From Saposhnikovia divaricata (Eukaryota; Streptophyta; Magnoliopsida; Apiales; Apiaceae): DNA of 64,000 nucleotides. The DNA lies in the NCBI GenBank assembly GCA_036435485.1, contig CM071595.1:100184580-100248579 (forward strand), in the 5' to 3' direction. The notes beneath the pieces are model-generated. The model had not been told where the DNA came from. It ran no database searches and saw nothing but the letters and a program-made list of their open reading frames with translations. The translations under genes were made by a program, and so were the position numbers. This document shows, piece by piece, positions 18,256 to 29,612 of this stretch. Numbering within the stretch: the stretch's first letter is position 1; every line of letters begins with the position of its first letter.

Positions 18256-20937
18256 ATTGCTCAAACACGAAGAACACCAGTCACAACCGAGGCGACTACT
18301 GTCACCTCCGCCCCGCCCGTCGTTACTGAACAAGGGTCGATACCCCCATTAACTCAGATGACCACTCCGACTCAAGTCTCTCAACCTACAGGGATGACTC
18401 CCCATGCTGAGAGAACCCTACCAGTGGTCGTCCACCCAGGGCAGGAGACTAACCAACTTCAGATGATGGTTTCTCCTATATCCAGTCATCCACCACTCCT
18501 AGGAGTTCAGCTCTCTACCACCGTGCTCCCTGCAAATACTAATCCGGCATACGGGTTGCCTAACTATCCCCCAAATCGAAGGGATCCTAGACCAAGCGGT
18601 CATGCCCTGCAGATACATGAGCCGTATCAACCGCCTTATATTAAAGGTTTGGCCCCTCCTAAGCAAGGATATTATGATTACTCCGGGCCCTACACTGATG
18701 ATTCGTCTTCTGAGGATGATGATCGCGATGAAGCCCCTAGGATGCGACGTGCAAGCAAGGAGCCTGTGAGAAGAAGGACTCAAAGAATCCATGATGGACC
18801 CCCCAAATGACTGCTGAGAAAATCAAGGCTCATGAGGCTGAGATTCAAAGGTTGAAAGACGACATAGCGAGAGAGCAAGCAAGGCAGAATCAGAATCGAC
18901 CTCCTCCAACTTCAGGAGGGATTCCCTTTGTCGACTTGGAGAGGTCCTCAAGGAGACAAAGAAGGGCGGATACCCCAATAGGAGGAGCTACAAGGGCAGA
19001 GGCCCCTAGGGGTGATCCCAAAGATTTGATGCCTCTTGGAGATCATGATGATCCCACACCCCCGTTTACTGAAGATGTGATGAATGCTCATGTCTCTGGG
19101 AAGTTTAAGATGCCTACCATAAAGGCCTATGATGGAACGGGTGATCCCGCAAACCACGTAAGGACGTTTTCAAACGCACCGCTGCTACAGCCCGCTAGTG
19201 ATTCTCCAAAGTGTATAGCGTTCTCCCAAACCCTGTTGGGTATGGCTCAACGATGGTATAGCCGATTGCCTGCCAACTCGATTGGCTCTTTCAGGGAATT
19301 GAGCACGGCTTTCATTAACCAATTTGTTAGTGGGAAAGCCCATGAAAAAAGCTCTGCATATCTTATACAAGTGAAGCAAAGAAAGAATAAAAACTTAAGG
19401 GACTATCTCAAGCGCTTCACCAAGGAAACTTTGGATGTCCCTGATTTGGAAAATAAGGTAGCTTTAATAGCCTTGGAAAATGGAACGACGAATACCTTCT
19501 TTCAGATGTCGTTGGCAAAGCATCCCCCCGAGAGCATGACTGAGCTCCAAAGAAGGGCAAGTAAGTATATCAAGGCTGAGGAAAGCATGAGGAACAGCGA
19601 GGCCTCCCCGTACATGGTGGAAACGGGAACTCTAAGAAGCGAAAGCAAGAGCAAGAGTACGATGCTAGGGACAAGTATCCCCGGATTAGCAAGGACTCTG
19701 ACTCTACACCTAAGAAGAGTCTGGGACCAAGATTTTCTAAGTATGCAAGATTGAATGCTCCTAGGAGTCAAATCTTGTTAGATATCGAGAAGGATAAGGA
19801 TTTTCGATGGCCGAAGCCACTCAAGGGTGACCCCACAAAGCGAAACAAAGATCAGTACTATAGGTTCCACAAGGATGTGGGGCATGACACCGATGATTGT
19901 AGGCAACTCAAAGACGAGATTGAGTTCTTGATCCGAAGAGGGAAACTAAGAAAGTTCACAAAAGGTGAAGATCGTGGAAATCAAAGAAGGGATTATGACA
20001 TGAGGGACAATGATTGTAGGGATAATGATCATGATCGCAACGCACAGCCCCGAGGGCCGATTATCAATATGATCCGGGGAGGTCCGACAGCGGCCGACAC
20101 GGCAAAGAACTCTCGAAAGACTTACACTAGAGAAGTGATGCACATCATGGGAGAGGCCCCGAAGCGTGCAAAGACTGAGGTAGATATTGGTTTTGATGAT
20201 TCAGACTTGGAAAGGGTGAAGTTCCCCCATGAAGACCCATTGATCATAACTCCTGTGATTGGAAACTCAGTAGTGAAACGAGCCTTGATAGACAATGGAG
20301 CTTCTATTGATATTCTATTTCGCGATGCGTTTGTGAAGATGAGATACAATGATTCTTAGTTGACCCCCACTAACATGCCCATATACGGATTCAATGGAGT
20401 GGAGTCCAACGTTGAAGGGACTATTCAATTGCACATAACTATTGGGCAGGAACCTGAGGAGGCTACTCAGATATTGAATTTTCTGGTAATTAAGGCAGCC
20501 TCGACATACAACGCAATCCAAGAAGGACCGGGCTTCATGCGTTCAAGGCTGTGGCCTTTACCTATCACATGAAGATTAAGTTTCCAACCAGGAATGGTGT
20601 TGGAGAACAAAAAGGTTATCAGAAGATGGCAAGAAGTTGTTATGTAGTTGCGCTAAGGGATGATGGAGTCGGGGGGCAGGTCCTTCCGATTGAAGACATT
20701 GATGTCCGTGGAGATGATGAACACCGAGGGAAGCCAGCAGAGGATCTGGTCCCTATCCCTCTAGAGCTAGGAGACCCTGAAAAGGTGACACATATTGGAG
20801 CTTCTCTAAAGGAACCCTTGAAGGGCAGATTGATAACATTCTTACAGGGAAACAACGACGTGTTTGCTTGGACAGCAGCTGACATGCCAGGAATTGATCC
20901 CCAACTCATAACTCACAATTTGAATGTCGATCATAAG
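18256..20937 (+). pseudogene. gag-protease of Tat element, multiply broken
   Basis: By comparison with the intact gag at 1194-3935, the start codon is ATT instead of ATG (18256). A frameshift lies near 18805, another near 19618, an in-frame TAG at 20357-20359, a frameshift near 20518 and a TAG at 20938. Gag core motifs KAYDGTGDP and WYSRLPANSIGSF are present at about 19120-19290. The zinc knuckle has lost its first cysteine (YYRFHKDVGHDTDDC near 19855). The aspartic protease LIDNGAS is at about 20287. These parts normally form the capsid and process the polyprotein. Confidence 0.9.
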
Positions 20938-20940
20938 TAG

Positions 20941-22805
20941 AAGACAATAAAACAAAAGAAAAGGAACTCAAGAGGCCATTAAGCAAGAAGTGGATAAGCT
21001 GGTTTTATTGAGGAGATTCAGTTCCCTGAATGGTTGGCTAACCCGGTAATGGTCAAGAAGGCAAATGGAAAGTGGAGGATGTGCATAGACTTCACTGACT
21101 TGAATGATGCATGTCCTAAGGATTGTTTCCCTCTACCAAGTATTGACACGCTGATAGATGCCACAGCTGGGCATGAGATGTTGAGCTTCATGGATGGTTT
21201 CAGTGGCTACAACCAGATTAAGATGCACAAGGATGACATCCCAAATGTATCTTTCATAATTGACTTTGGTGTTTTCTGTTACCTTGTCATGGATTTTGGA
21301 CTAAAGAATGCGGGATCCACCTATCAACGATTGGTTAATAAGATATTTGCCCATCTGATTGGGAAAACCATGGAGGTCTATGTTGATGACATGTTAGTCA
21401 AGATCCTGTTCAAGGCTGATCATATTGAGCACCTCAGAGAGGCATTCGAAGTACTGAGGCATCATAAGATGATGCTGAATCCAGCAAAGTGTGCCTTTGG
21501 TGTTAGATCAGGAAAATTTCTTGGTCTGATGGTTTCAAAGCGAGGCATAGAAGCCAACCCTGATAAGATCAAGGCGATTCTGGATATGGATCCACCACGC
21601 TCTATGAGAGATGTGCAGAAGTTGACAGGCCGAGTTGCAGCCTTAGGGAGATTCATCTCCATATCTGGTGATAAATGCTTGTCTTTCTTTCAAGCATTGA
21701 AGAAGGTGAAGAACTTTGAGTGGACACCTGAAAGCCAAGAGGCCTTTGAGCAATTAAAGAAATATATGGCTGAAGCCCCGTTGTTGGCCAAACCTAGTCC
21801 CGGAGAGACACTTTATACCTGGTAGTATCTGAACAAGCACTGAGTGCCATCCTCATCCGAGAACAAAGCAAGGTTCAGAAACCTATCTACTACGTGAGCA
21901 AGGTATTGCATGGAGCTGAGTTGAATTACTCTCCCATCGAGAAATTTTCTTTGGCATTGGTAACAGCCTCGAGGAAGCTACGACCGTACTTCCAGGCACA
22001 TCAAATTGAAGTCTTGATGGACCAACAACTGAGAAACATATTGCATAGCCCAAAGGCCAGTGGAAGGCTGATTAAGTGGGCAATTGAACTCGGAGAATTT
22101 GACATCACATACAAGCCTCGGACAGCCATCAAGGCTCAGGCATTGGCAGACTTCGTGGTTGAATGTACCATTGGCAACCAAGAAGTCGGGGGGCAGGAGA
22201 TAACACCCAACCAAGGAAGTGAGAATCAAGATAAGGAACTTGTACCTGATCAGAAGGAGTATTTTGGTGCTCTATTTTGATGGAGCATCAAAAACAAAAA
22301 CAAGTGGTGCAGGTTTAGTCTTACAAAGTCCCGATGGGTTCACAGTTGCGTATGCTTTAAAGTTGGATTATCCAACAACTAACAACGAACTTAATATGAA
22401 GCCTTAATAGCCGGACTGGGCTTGGCCAGAATAATGAGGGTTAAGAACCTCAAAGTTTATGGAGATTCAATACTGGTAGTCTCGCAAGTGAATGGTGAAT
22501 TTGAAGCCAAGGATGAAACTATGGCAAAGTACTTGAGAGTTGTAAAAGCTGTTATGACTCAGTTTGATGAGTTCTATGTAGAGCACATTCCGAGAGAAAA
22601 GAATGTTAAGGCCGATTCCCTGTCCAAGTTCGCTTCTTCTCAGATAGAGAATTATGCAGGGAGTGTTTACTTCCAGGTCTTGAAGGCCCCAACCATCAAT
22701 TCAAAACTATTGGCATCGATCGAAATTGGGGGCTGTTGGATAGACCCTATCAAAGCTCACTTGGACACTGGTTGGCTCCCTGACAATGCCTTGGAGGCAC
22801 GAAAA
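20941..22805 (+). pseudogene. Reverse transcriptase, RNase H and archaeal-type RNase H of Tat element
   Basis: The RT frame (21034-21825) has KANGKWRMCIDFTDLN, FMDGFSGYNQI and the catalytic YVDDMLV near 21379. The frame is lost at about 21823 and continues at 21894 into the RT-associated RNase H (DITYKPRTAI, ADFVVECT). After a spacer, DGASKTKTSGAGLVLQSPDG (22279) and GDSILVVSQVNGEF mark the second, archaeal-type RNase H, split by a stop near 22404-22406. The glutamate-containing NNE block is followed by a frameshift. Not functional as it stands. Confidence 0.9.
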
Positions 22806-23973
22806 CTGTAAGAGCGTTGAGATATGCCTTGATTGAGGGCATCCTTTATAAGAGGTCGTTTGTCATCCTGTACTTAAAGTGCTTAAGGCCCCAAGAGGCA
22901 AAAGAAGCATTGGAAGAAGTTCATAAAGGGATCTGTGGGCAGCACCTGGGGGGCAGAGCCTTAGCTCATAAGATCACTCATTTAGGGTTCTATTGGCTAG
23001 AGATGTTAGCCGATGCACAGAACTATGTCAAGAAGTGTGACAGATGCCAGAAACACACTTCGATTGTGAGACAGCCACCAGAGATGTTAACATTGATTAA
23101 CTCTCCTATCTTGTTTGCCATGTGGGGAATGGACATACATGGTCCTTTCCCTGTAGCTTCAGCACAAAGGAAGTTCCTGATAGTGGCCATCGACTACTTT
23201 ACCAAGTGGATTGAGGCTAAGCCCTTAGCCAAGATAACCACAAAGCAAGTTGCTCAGTTCTTTTGGGAGAGCATCATCTACAGATATGGTATCCCACGAA
23301 TCCTTGTGACGGATAATTGGCGACAATTCAATAATGAAGAATTCAAGAAGTACTACAATGAGAATGCCATCGAGCTCCGCTTTACTTCAGTAGCTCATCC
23401 TCAAGCTAATGGACAGGCCTGGACAGGCCGAGGTAGCAAACCGATATCCTTGATGGATTAAAGAAGAGGGTCGAACGCTCAAGAAACACTTCGGTGGATG
23501 AGTTGCTGCCTATACTCTGGGCATATCGCACCACCCGCAAGGTGACGACCGGAGCAACCCAGTTCTTGCTGGCTTATGGAGCCGAGGCAGTTGTGCCCTT
23601 GGAAATTACATATGCATCACCAGGAGTGGAAGAATATGAACCTGAGACTAATAAAGAAGGCATGAGGCTCACCCTTGATCTGATTGATGAGGTTAGGGAT
23701 GAAGCAAATTCCAGGAATGCAGAGCATCAGAAGAGAGCATCTTTCCACTACAACCAAAGGGTTAAGGAGAGGTTCTTCCGACAAGGCGACTTAGTTTTGA
23801 GAAAGACAAAGGCCTCTAGAGTTGGCCAGAAAGAGAAGTTAGCCCCTAACTGGGAAGGACCGTACCGAGTCAAGAAGACATTAGGACGAGGATCCTACAA
23901 GCTGGAAACCTTGGACGGGAGTGAGGTGCCCCGTACTTGGCACGCATTGAACCTCAAGATTTACTATGTTTAA
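22806..23973 (+). pseudogene. Integrase of Tat element with a 10-bp duplication at the catalytic glutamate
   Basis: The frame 22817-23461 carries the HHCC zinc module (VHKGICGQHLGG, KKCDRCQK) and the catalytic core with MDIHGPF and VTDNWRQF, where the usual glycine after DN is tryptophan. TGGACAGGCC is tandemly duplicated at 23410-23419 and 23420-23429. This shifts the frame just before the expected catalytic Glu. The C-terminal part continues in another frame (23494-23973) with LPILWAYRTT and LAPNWEGPYRV, ending at a TAA. Confidence 0.9.
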
Positions 23974-24412
23974 GCTATCCTAGTAAGGACTTAGCTTTCT
24001 ATCTATTTAGTAGAAGTAGAAATAAGGTTCGGTGAAACCATTGCAGAGCATGGTGCTCCGAGTAGGACAGTAGTATTCTATGTAAGGGCTGAGCCCATTT
24101 CAAATCATTAGTGCAAGTTTGTTTTCCGTTCTATGATTCTGTGATTTTAATTATGTACCAAGCACCCGATGAGTGTAAGTCTAAGATGACCAAGTACTGT
24201 AAATAAAAGAACATACGGATGAAGGAAAACAAGTGCATAAATAAAGTACCTCGAAGGGTTAAGGTTCAAAGTTACAACACAACATTGATAAGAGTTTAAG
24301 TCCATGAAGGACCCCGAATAAAAGATAGATAGATAAAGGCCATATACGGCTAATAAGCCATGCAAGGCTCGATTAAGAGAAACCATCTACTTCTTCACAG
24401 GAGCTTCTTCTT
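23974..24412 (+). other. Post-integrase untranslated region of Tat element
   Basis: No ORF. It is collinear with the displaced minus-strand block at 844-1165, showing that this region is conserved between family members. Confidence 0.7.
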
Positions 24413-26463
24413 CTAGGGAAGAACCCTCCTCATCAGAATCTCCTCATCCGAACCTTCTTCCCCGGAGCTGCTATCCGCATCATCTCCAACTGCCCTTGGC
24501 TGTTCCTTCATAACTTCTTCTTCTTCTTCTTCAGAGGAAGAAGAACTAAGCTGGTTCCGAAGTCCTTTTCCTCGAAGTGGCTGTTTGAATGCCACCTTTC
24601 CTTTTCCTTTCGAAACAGGATCCTTTCCTTGAGAACGGGATCTAGAAGAACCCGAGGAGCCAGGGCCAACAGATTGGGCTCCCCCTTTAGCACTGGAGCC
24701 GGATGATCGGCGACCACCCCTCGAGTCAGAAGCATGCACAACTATGGTACTCCCACCAGCAGCCCAGTTAGGGCTGGGAAACTCTACTGGGTCAACCACC
24801 TTGGGGTGTCTCCTACTAACAACAGCAACAGCTTTGTCCAACCCAAGGGTAAGGGACTCTAGGAAACTCTGTTCCTTCATGTTGATCAATGAAATCAAGA
24901 AAAGTGTCAGATTTCATGTAGCAGTCAATGATAGCATTGTGACTTGCCTTCATTTAGCCCTCAACTAGCTCGTACTTCCCTTTGTAGGAAGCCACTTCAT
25001 CCTCAGCTGAATATGCTCTAGTTTCCCACTCTTTCATCTCCTTCTCTATCCTGGCCTTCTCCTTGGCCAACAGTGTCTTCTTTTCTTTCAAAGCTTTGCC
25101 TTGAATGATGGATGATTGAAAAAAGGCATTGGCCTATAAAATAAAAAAAACACTAAGTCAGAAAATGCTAAGTCAAAATTTATAACTCCAGAATAATGGA
25201 ATACATGCCTGATAGAGAGCTTGGGCGCCCAGTTGCTCTGTGTCAGCCACACCAGTGCCAGTAGTGACATTTACCATGTCAATAGGGGTGATGCAGCATT
25301 TGGACCAATCAAGTGCCAACAAAGAACTCCCAGATATTGAGTCGTGTGAACAAATGCCCCATTCGGGCACAAAGGCTGATTTGATGTTTCCGTCGGCATC
25401 CCTGAATCTTTTTCCAAAGGTCTGAGAGCACTTCAGAAAATCAGGAACTTTGGAAGAGGAGGGATTAGCTGCCTTCTCTGCTTTCTTCATCATTCGTTTG
25501 GTGACCACTTCAGCGTTTGCAGGTTGTTTGTCAATCACGTCAGCAGCTGAAATAATACAGGGCAAGGAATCAGAATAAGAACAAACATAGTTCACTATAA
25601 GTAAGAAACAATGAAAAGTTACCCTCCAAAGGAAGTAGACTAAGGCCTGCTTCCACAAGTTTACGTTCACTAAAAAAGGCACGATAATGAGTACGACCAT
25701 CATCGACAATGAGTTTGTCCCGATCAGATAATTGAGAATTGTCAAGCTCAAACAAGGGATACCCGCTGTCAACAACATGGTTGAATGAGGATCTGAAATA
25801 CTCCCCCCAGTCACCTCCTCTAAGAACAAGGATAATAAAATGACATTGCTAGTGATGGTAAGAATCAGGGAAAGAAGCCTCATTTACAATATGAGGAACT
25901 CCTGGTCGGTGCTGGCAAGAAATCCAACCTTTCCTTGTAGTCGGGTTGTTCTTGAACAGGAAGAGGCTCCTAAACAAGGGGATGCTGAGGGGAATCCCCT
26001 CCTGCAAGCACCTCAACACAAAGACGGAGATGAGCTTCCATGAATTTAGGTATAGCTGACAAGGGTTGATCTTGACCTCGGCTAGCAACCTTAGGACAAA
26101 GGGATGAAAGGGGAATCTGAACCCCGATTCCATGGCACTCTTGTAAGCGAAAAGCCTCTCAGGGTGCCAATTGCACGTCCTGTCACTTGGGTCGGGAACG
26201 GCACATTTGATGTGAAGATCATACTTCTTCTTAAGGGCTGTAGTCTCGGTCTTAAACCTAGAGCTTAGAAATCGAAACGAGTCAAACTCAGCATTGGAGG
26301 GGAAGGCATCTCCCATCTCATTATGTAACTCAATCAAAGAAAGAACTGGATGATCAAGAACAAGAGGAGGAAGAGCTCTATTACCTTGTGAAGCTCGAAG
26401 TTTCCCTCGAGCATGGAGCCTCTCAGCCTCGGATGCAAGAATTGGAACTCGATCAGCCATCTT
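24413..26463 (-). pseudogene. Antisense extra ORF of Tat element, spliced, decayed
   Basis: On the strand opposite gag-pol. Exon 1 starts at the ATG near 26461 (MADRVPILASEAERL) and contains MESGFRFPFHPFVLRLLAEV and NSWKLISVFVLRCLQEGIPL, similar to the plant Transposase_28-type family found as extra ORFs in Tat elements. Further exons are suggested by GT/AG-like borders: about 25820-25624 (GGDWGEYFRSSFNHVV, donor GAG/GTAACT), about 25548-25210 (DVIDKQPANAEVV), and about 25133-24953 (a Lys/Glu-rich coiled-coil-like region ending in a stop). The frame 24898-24413 supplies a Ser/Gly-rich acidic C-terminus after a shift. Function in the family is unknown. Confidence 0.7.
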
Positions 26464-27069
26464 GATTCTTGGATGACAAACAAGAAATTTGAACTTGAGA
26501 GAAAACTTATAGAATGAAAATTTTGCAAGAAAAGTTGTGAATGAAATGACTTCCCCTCTCACTCTTTTATAGGAAAAAAGGTGACCTCCAATACCAGGTC
26601 ACATTTTTGGCGACCTGCATTTACAGGTTTAATAAAGCAGAATGATCGAAATAAATGAGAAACTCGAAGGAAAATATGGCAAAACAACGTTTCCTCGGAA
26701 AATAAAACGAAGAAAATGAGAGAGCCGAAAGAAAATATGAGCTGAAACGATAATTAAAACGATCAGTTCGAAGATTAAGGTTAACTATTTTATGGGAAGG
26801 AAATCCAATTAGCAATCCTAATTAAGGATTAGCATATTGATTAATTCTCTCCTTTAAAAAATATCTGGGATGAAACTTCAAGAAAGAATGTCAACAAAAA
26901 ACTTTGAATCTTGGTTTAAGAATCAAGAAAAACAAGAAGTTAAAGCTATGAAAGCCATGGTGCCAACAAGGAATTCAAGAACTCAAAAATAAGGAATTCA
27001 AGAAGTTCCATTCAAAACAAGTATAATAGCCGAAGCTACAAGGATGAAGAGCCCCTCGAAGGCCCCTCA

Positions 27070-27490
27070 GCCGAGCAGCTCAGGCCGAAGCACCTCAAGG
27101 AGGGCAACAACCGAGGCCACAAGTCCGAGGCACCTTAAGGAGACCTCAAGGCCGAGCAGCCTCAGCCGAGACACCTCCATGAGGGCAACAGCCGATGCCA
27201 CAAGGTCGAGGCACCTCAAGGAAGCCTCAAGGCCGAGTAGCCCTAGCCGAAGTCCCTTATGAAGGGCAACAGTCGAGCACTCCTGGCTGAGCACCTCCCG
27301 AGAAGCCTTAGGCCGAAGTCACATAGCCGAGGCAACCCATAGAAGCCTTCAGTCGAAGAGAAGAGGCCGAGGAGGCTCCAAGGGCATAGAAGCCTTCAGC
27401 CGAAGAGAAGTCACAAGCCGAGCAGCCCTTGCAAGGGACTAGGCCGAACAGACCAGGCCGAAGTGATCCTTGGAGGGTGATGGCCGAGTA
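27070..27490. repeat. 81-bp minisatellite in the Tat 3' untranslated region
   Basis: Units at 27070-27150, 27151-27231 and 27232-27311 are 81, 81 and 80 bp long. Each begins GCCGAG(C/T)AGC and includes GAGGGCAACA or AAGGGCAACA and a CACCT motif. Further degenerate units follow to about 27490, all rich in GCCGAG/GCCGAA. Tandem repeats at this position are known in Tat-type elements. Confidence 0.85.
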
Positions 27491-27659
27491 GAAAGTCAAG
27501 AAAAATAACTCCCTTATTTTTCATGTCCTCCTTGACTGTCATGACTACCTCGTCTCCGAAAAAAATAATAAAAAAATGCACGATTTCTTGATGTCGAAAT
27601 TAGTGACCAAATTTCAGAAATTCGAACCGAAACGATAATTTCTGAATAGCATTAGCTCG

Positions 27660-27800
27660 ACCCCAGCCAGGGGCGCTGCCCCCTTGGACCCAGCCAAGGG
27701 GCGTTGCCCCCGGACCCCCGTTAGCGTTGTCTAAGGCCGATTAGCGCCGTTTAGTGCCGTTTAACGCCGTTAGCATCGTTTAACATCGTTTAAACGTCGA
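27660..27800. repeat. GC-rich duplicated block and CGTTTA short-repeat array
   Basis: CCAGCCA(G)GGGGCG(C/T)TGCCCCC occurs twice in tandem at about 27664-27714. It is followed by repeats of (G)CCGTTTA(R)CGCCGTT-like units to about 27795. Composition is sharply more GC-rich than the surroundings. Confidence 0.7.
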
Positions 27801-27973
27801 TCAAGGCTGATTTATCCAAAAATGAGTAAGCATCGTCGTAAATGCGTCGTTCTCTCCATGCTTTACAATCAAGACGATATTCGGGAAACACTAGTGTACA
27901 AAGATATACCCCGAGTCTCGAAAAAGGCACTTATAAACTTTCGTGAAAACTTGAAACGTTTTCACAGAAGTTT

Positions 27974-27983
27974 GGGGGGCAAA
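27974..27983 (+). other. Polypurine tract
   Basis: GGGGGGCAAA immediately precedes the 3' LTR start TGATATGGG. This is the expected site of plus-strand DNA priming. Confidence 0.8.
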
Positions 27984-28557
27984 TGATATGGGTAGAAATA
28001 AAACCCTAAAAATATAATTAATATATCATTAATTATGTAATAAATGAGGCCCAATAAGATGGCTCGCAACCCTAGTTGGGCTTGAATTCGTTATACTTGG
28101 ATCAAGGATGCGGCCTGTATCGGGGACGCCCAATACAAGGCCCACTTCTAGAATCCTTGATTTGGAAGTCAGAAGTCTACAGGGAAACTAAATCCTTGAT
28201 TGACACAAATTAGAACTATCGACTTTGAGAAAGACTTAGACTCCAAGGCACACAGTCAGACAAGGAAACAGACTCCTACAAGGTAGGAGTCTAGAACTTT
28301 CCCCAAGGAAGACTTGCCCACCAAGTCACCTAACCCTACTACGATTCTAAGGCTCCTCAACCTATATAAGGGTCTGACCCCTCATTCTCAGAACTACGTT
28401 TTTGGCTTGATTCTCAATCTCGAGATATGTAGGCATTCTGTGAGAACCAATCAGTCTCGAACACGGGAACAACCATTAAAGCACGAAACTCACGAACCCT
28501 AGCATTAAATACGCACAAACACTAGCCGCAATTTAATAACCTAGTTTTTATTGCACA
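27984..28557 (+). mobile_element. 3' LTR of Tat element
   Basis: 574 bp, starts TGATATGGGTAGAAATAAAA and ends TTTTATTGCACA. It matches the 5' LTR along its length with scattered differences, including the TATA-like CTATATAAGGG at 28361. Confidence 0.92.
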
Positions 28558-29612
28558 ACAAGACTATTTAATCTTAAATTAAATATTTAATCGTTATTAA
28601 CTACTTATATTATATTTAATAAACTAATTAAATTAAAGATATAAACTTTTAAATATACATAAATAATATTAAAATTGTGTTCTTAAGACATTCATTTTAT
28701 TAATTACATATTGTTATTAATTAAATAATTAAAAAATCATAAATCAATTGTGAATTTAATATACAAAAAAATATATAAAAAACAAAGTCATTATTTTAAT
28801 ATTAAATCAACTAATAGTGAATAGTGCTGATCCAAATCAGGATTACCACAATACACTAATCCAAATTTAATAATCTACCTCAAATTTGGATTTTTAAATC
28901 ACTGTTGGGTTTGCCCTATTATCAACAAAGTCAAATACTTGATACCTCGCTTTTGTTAATTATTAATTCTTACATATTACAATATTTTAGCATGTTAAAT
29001 AATCATAAAAAGATAATGAAATTCGAATAATCAAACTCACATAAAATTCACTATGTTTATTAAAATTCAGATAGATATTTTGGAAAAAACATAATAGAAA
29101 ATGAGGTTATTAGAGATAGGGTGAAAGTATTCCCTCTGTCTTAAACTACTTGTTCATTTGATTTGCACGGTGAATTTAAATACTTTTTATAAAAAAAAGG
29201 TTAAATATGTTCATGCATTCAGGAAATAGATATTGTTCACAGTGGATTTTGCTTAAGTATTTTGTTGTTATATTTGTATTTGAGTATAATTTATTCTTAA
29301 TTTTTTAATTAATTAATATTTAGTTATATCTCTAAATTGATAATTTGGATGTAATATGTGTAATAATTTATAATAATTTAAATTTATTGCTATTAATTTA
29401 TTTTGATATTTGTAATAGATGGTTGATCCGTAAATCGAACCGCATTAACTGCACTTTCGTGATTGGAATTAATGTGAATAATCGTAATCGCAAATGCGGT
29501 TGTGGTTGAAATTTTTATAAAATCGCTATATACGGTTTCGTTCGAATTTTAGTCCAAAATTGATCCAAACCGCGAATACCCCTAGAATAGATCATATGAG
29601 CAAATCCGTTGA
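28558..29612. other. AT-rich spacer with MITE-like remnants
   Basis: No ORF. TTCCCTCTGTCTTAAACTAC at about 29131 resembles a Stowaway end. The stretch 29405-29587, ending in CCAAACCGCGAATACCCCTA and containing AATGCGGTTGTGGTT, resembles one end of a non-autonomous hAT element, but the other end was not found. Confidence 0.4.

Larger units (their letters stand above)
17649..28557 (+). mobile_element. Full-length decayed Tat-lineage Ty3/gypsy retrotransposon
   Basis: A 10.9-kb element with two collinear LTRs (571 and 574 bp), PBS, gag-protease, RT-RNase H, archaeal-type RNase H, integrase, a spliced antisense extra ORF, a minisatellite-rich 3' untranslated region and a polypurine tract. The archaeal-type second RNase H and the antisense ORF are hallmarks of the Tat lineage. 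Numerous stops and frameshifts make it inactive. The flanking 5-mers AGATT (left) and ACAAG (right) do not match, so there is no visible target duplication. Confidence 0.93.

Noticed and set aside
24413..26562. An independent host gene nested between two LTRs
   Set aside because: Its position, orientation and exon content fit the antisense extra ORF known from Tat elements.
27070..27490. CRISPR-like direct repeats
   Set aside because: Units are contiguous, without unique spacers, and lie in a plant retrotransposon untranslated region.
27660..27800. GC-rich island as a promoter or rRNA piece
   Set aside because: It is made of short internal duplications inside the Tat 3' region; no rRNA similarity is apparent.
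17644..28562. Target-site duplication for the full-length Tat element
   Set aside because: AGATT and ACAAG do not match, and shifting the LTR ends by a base or two did not help.
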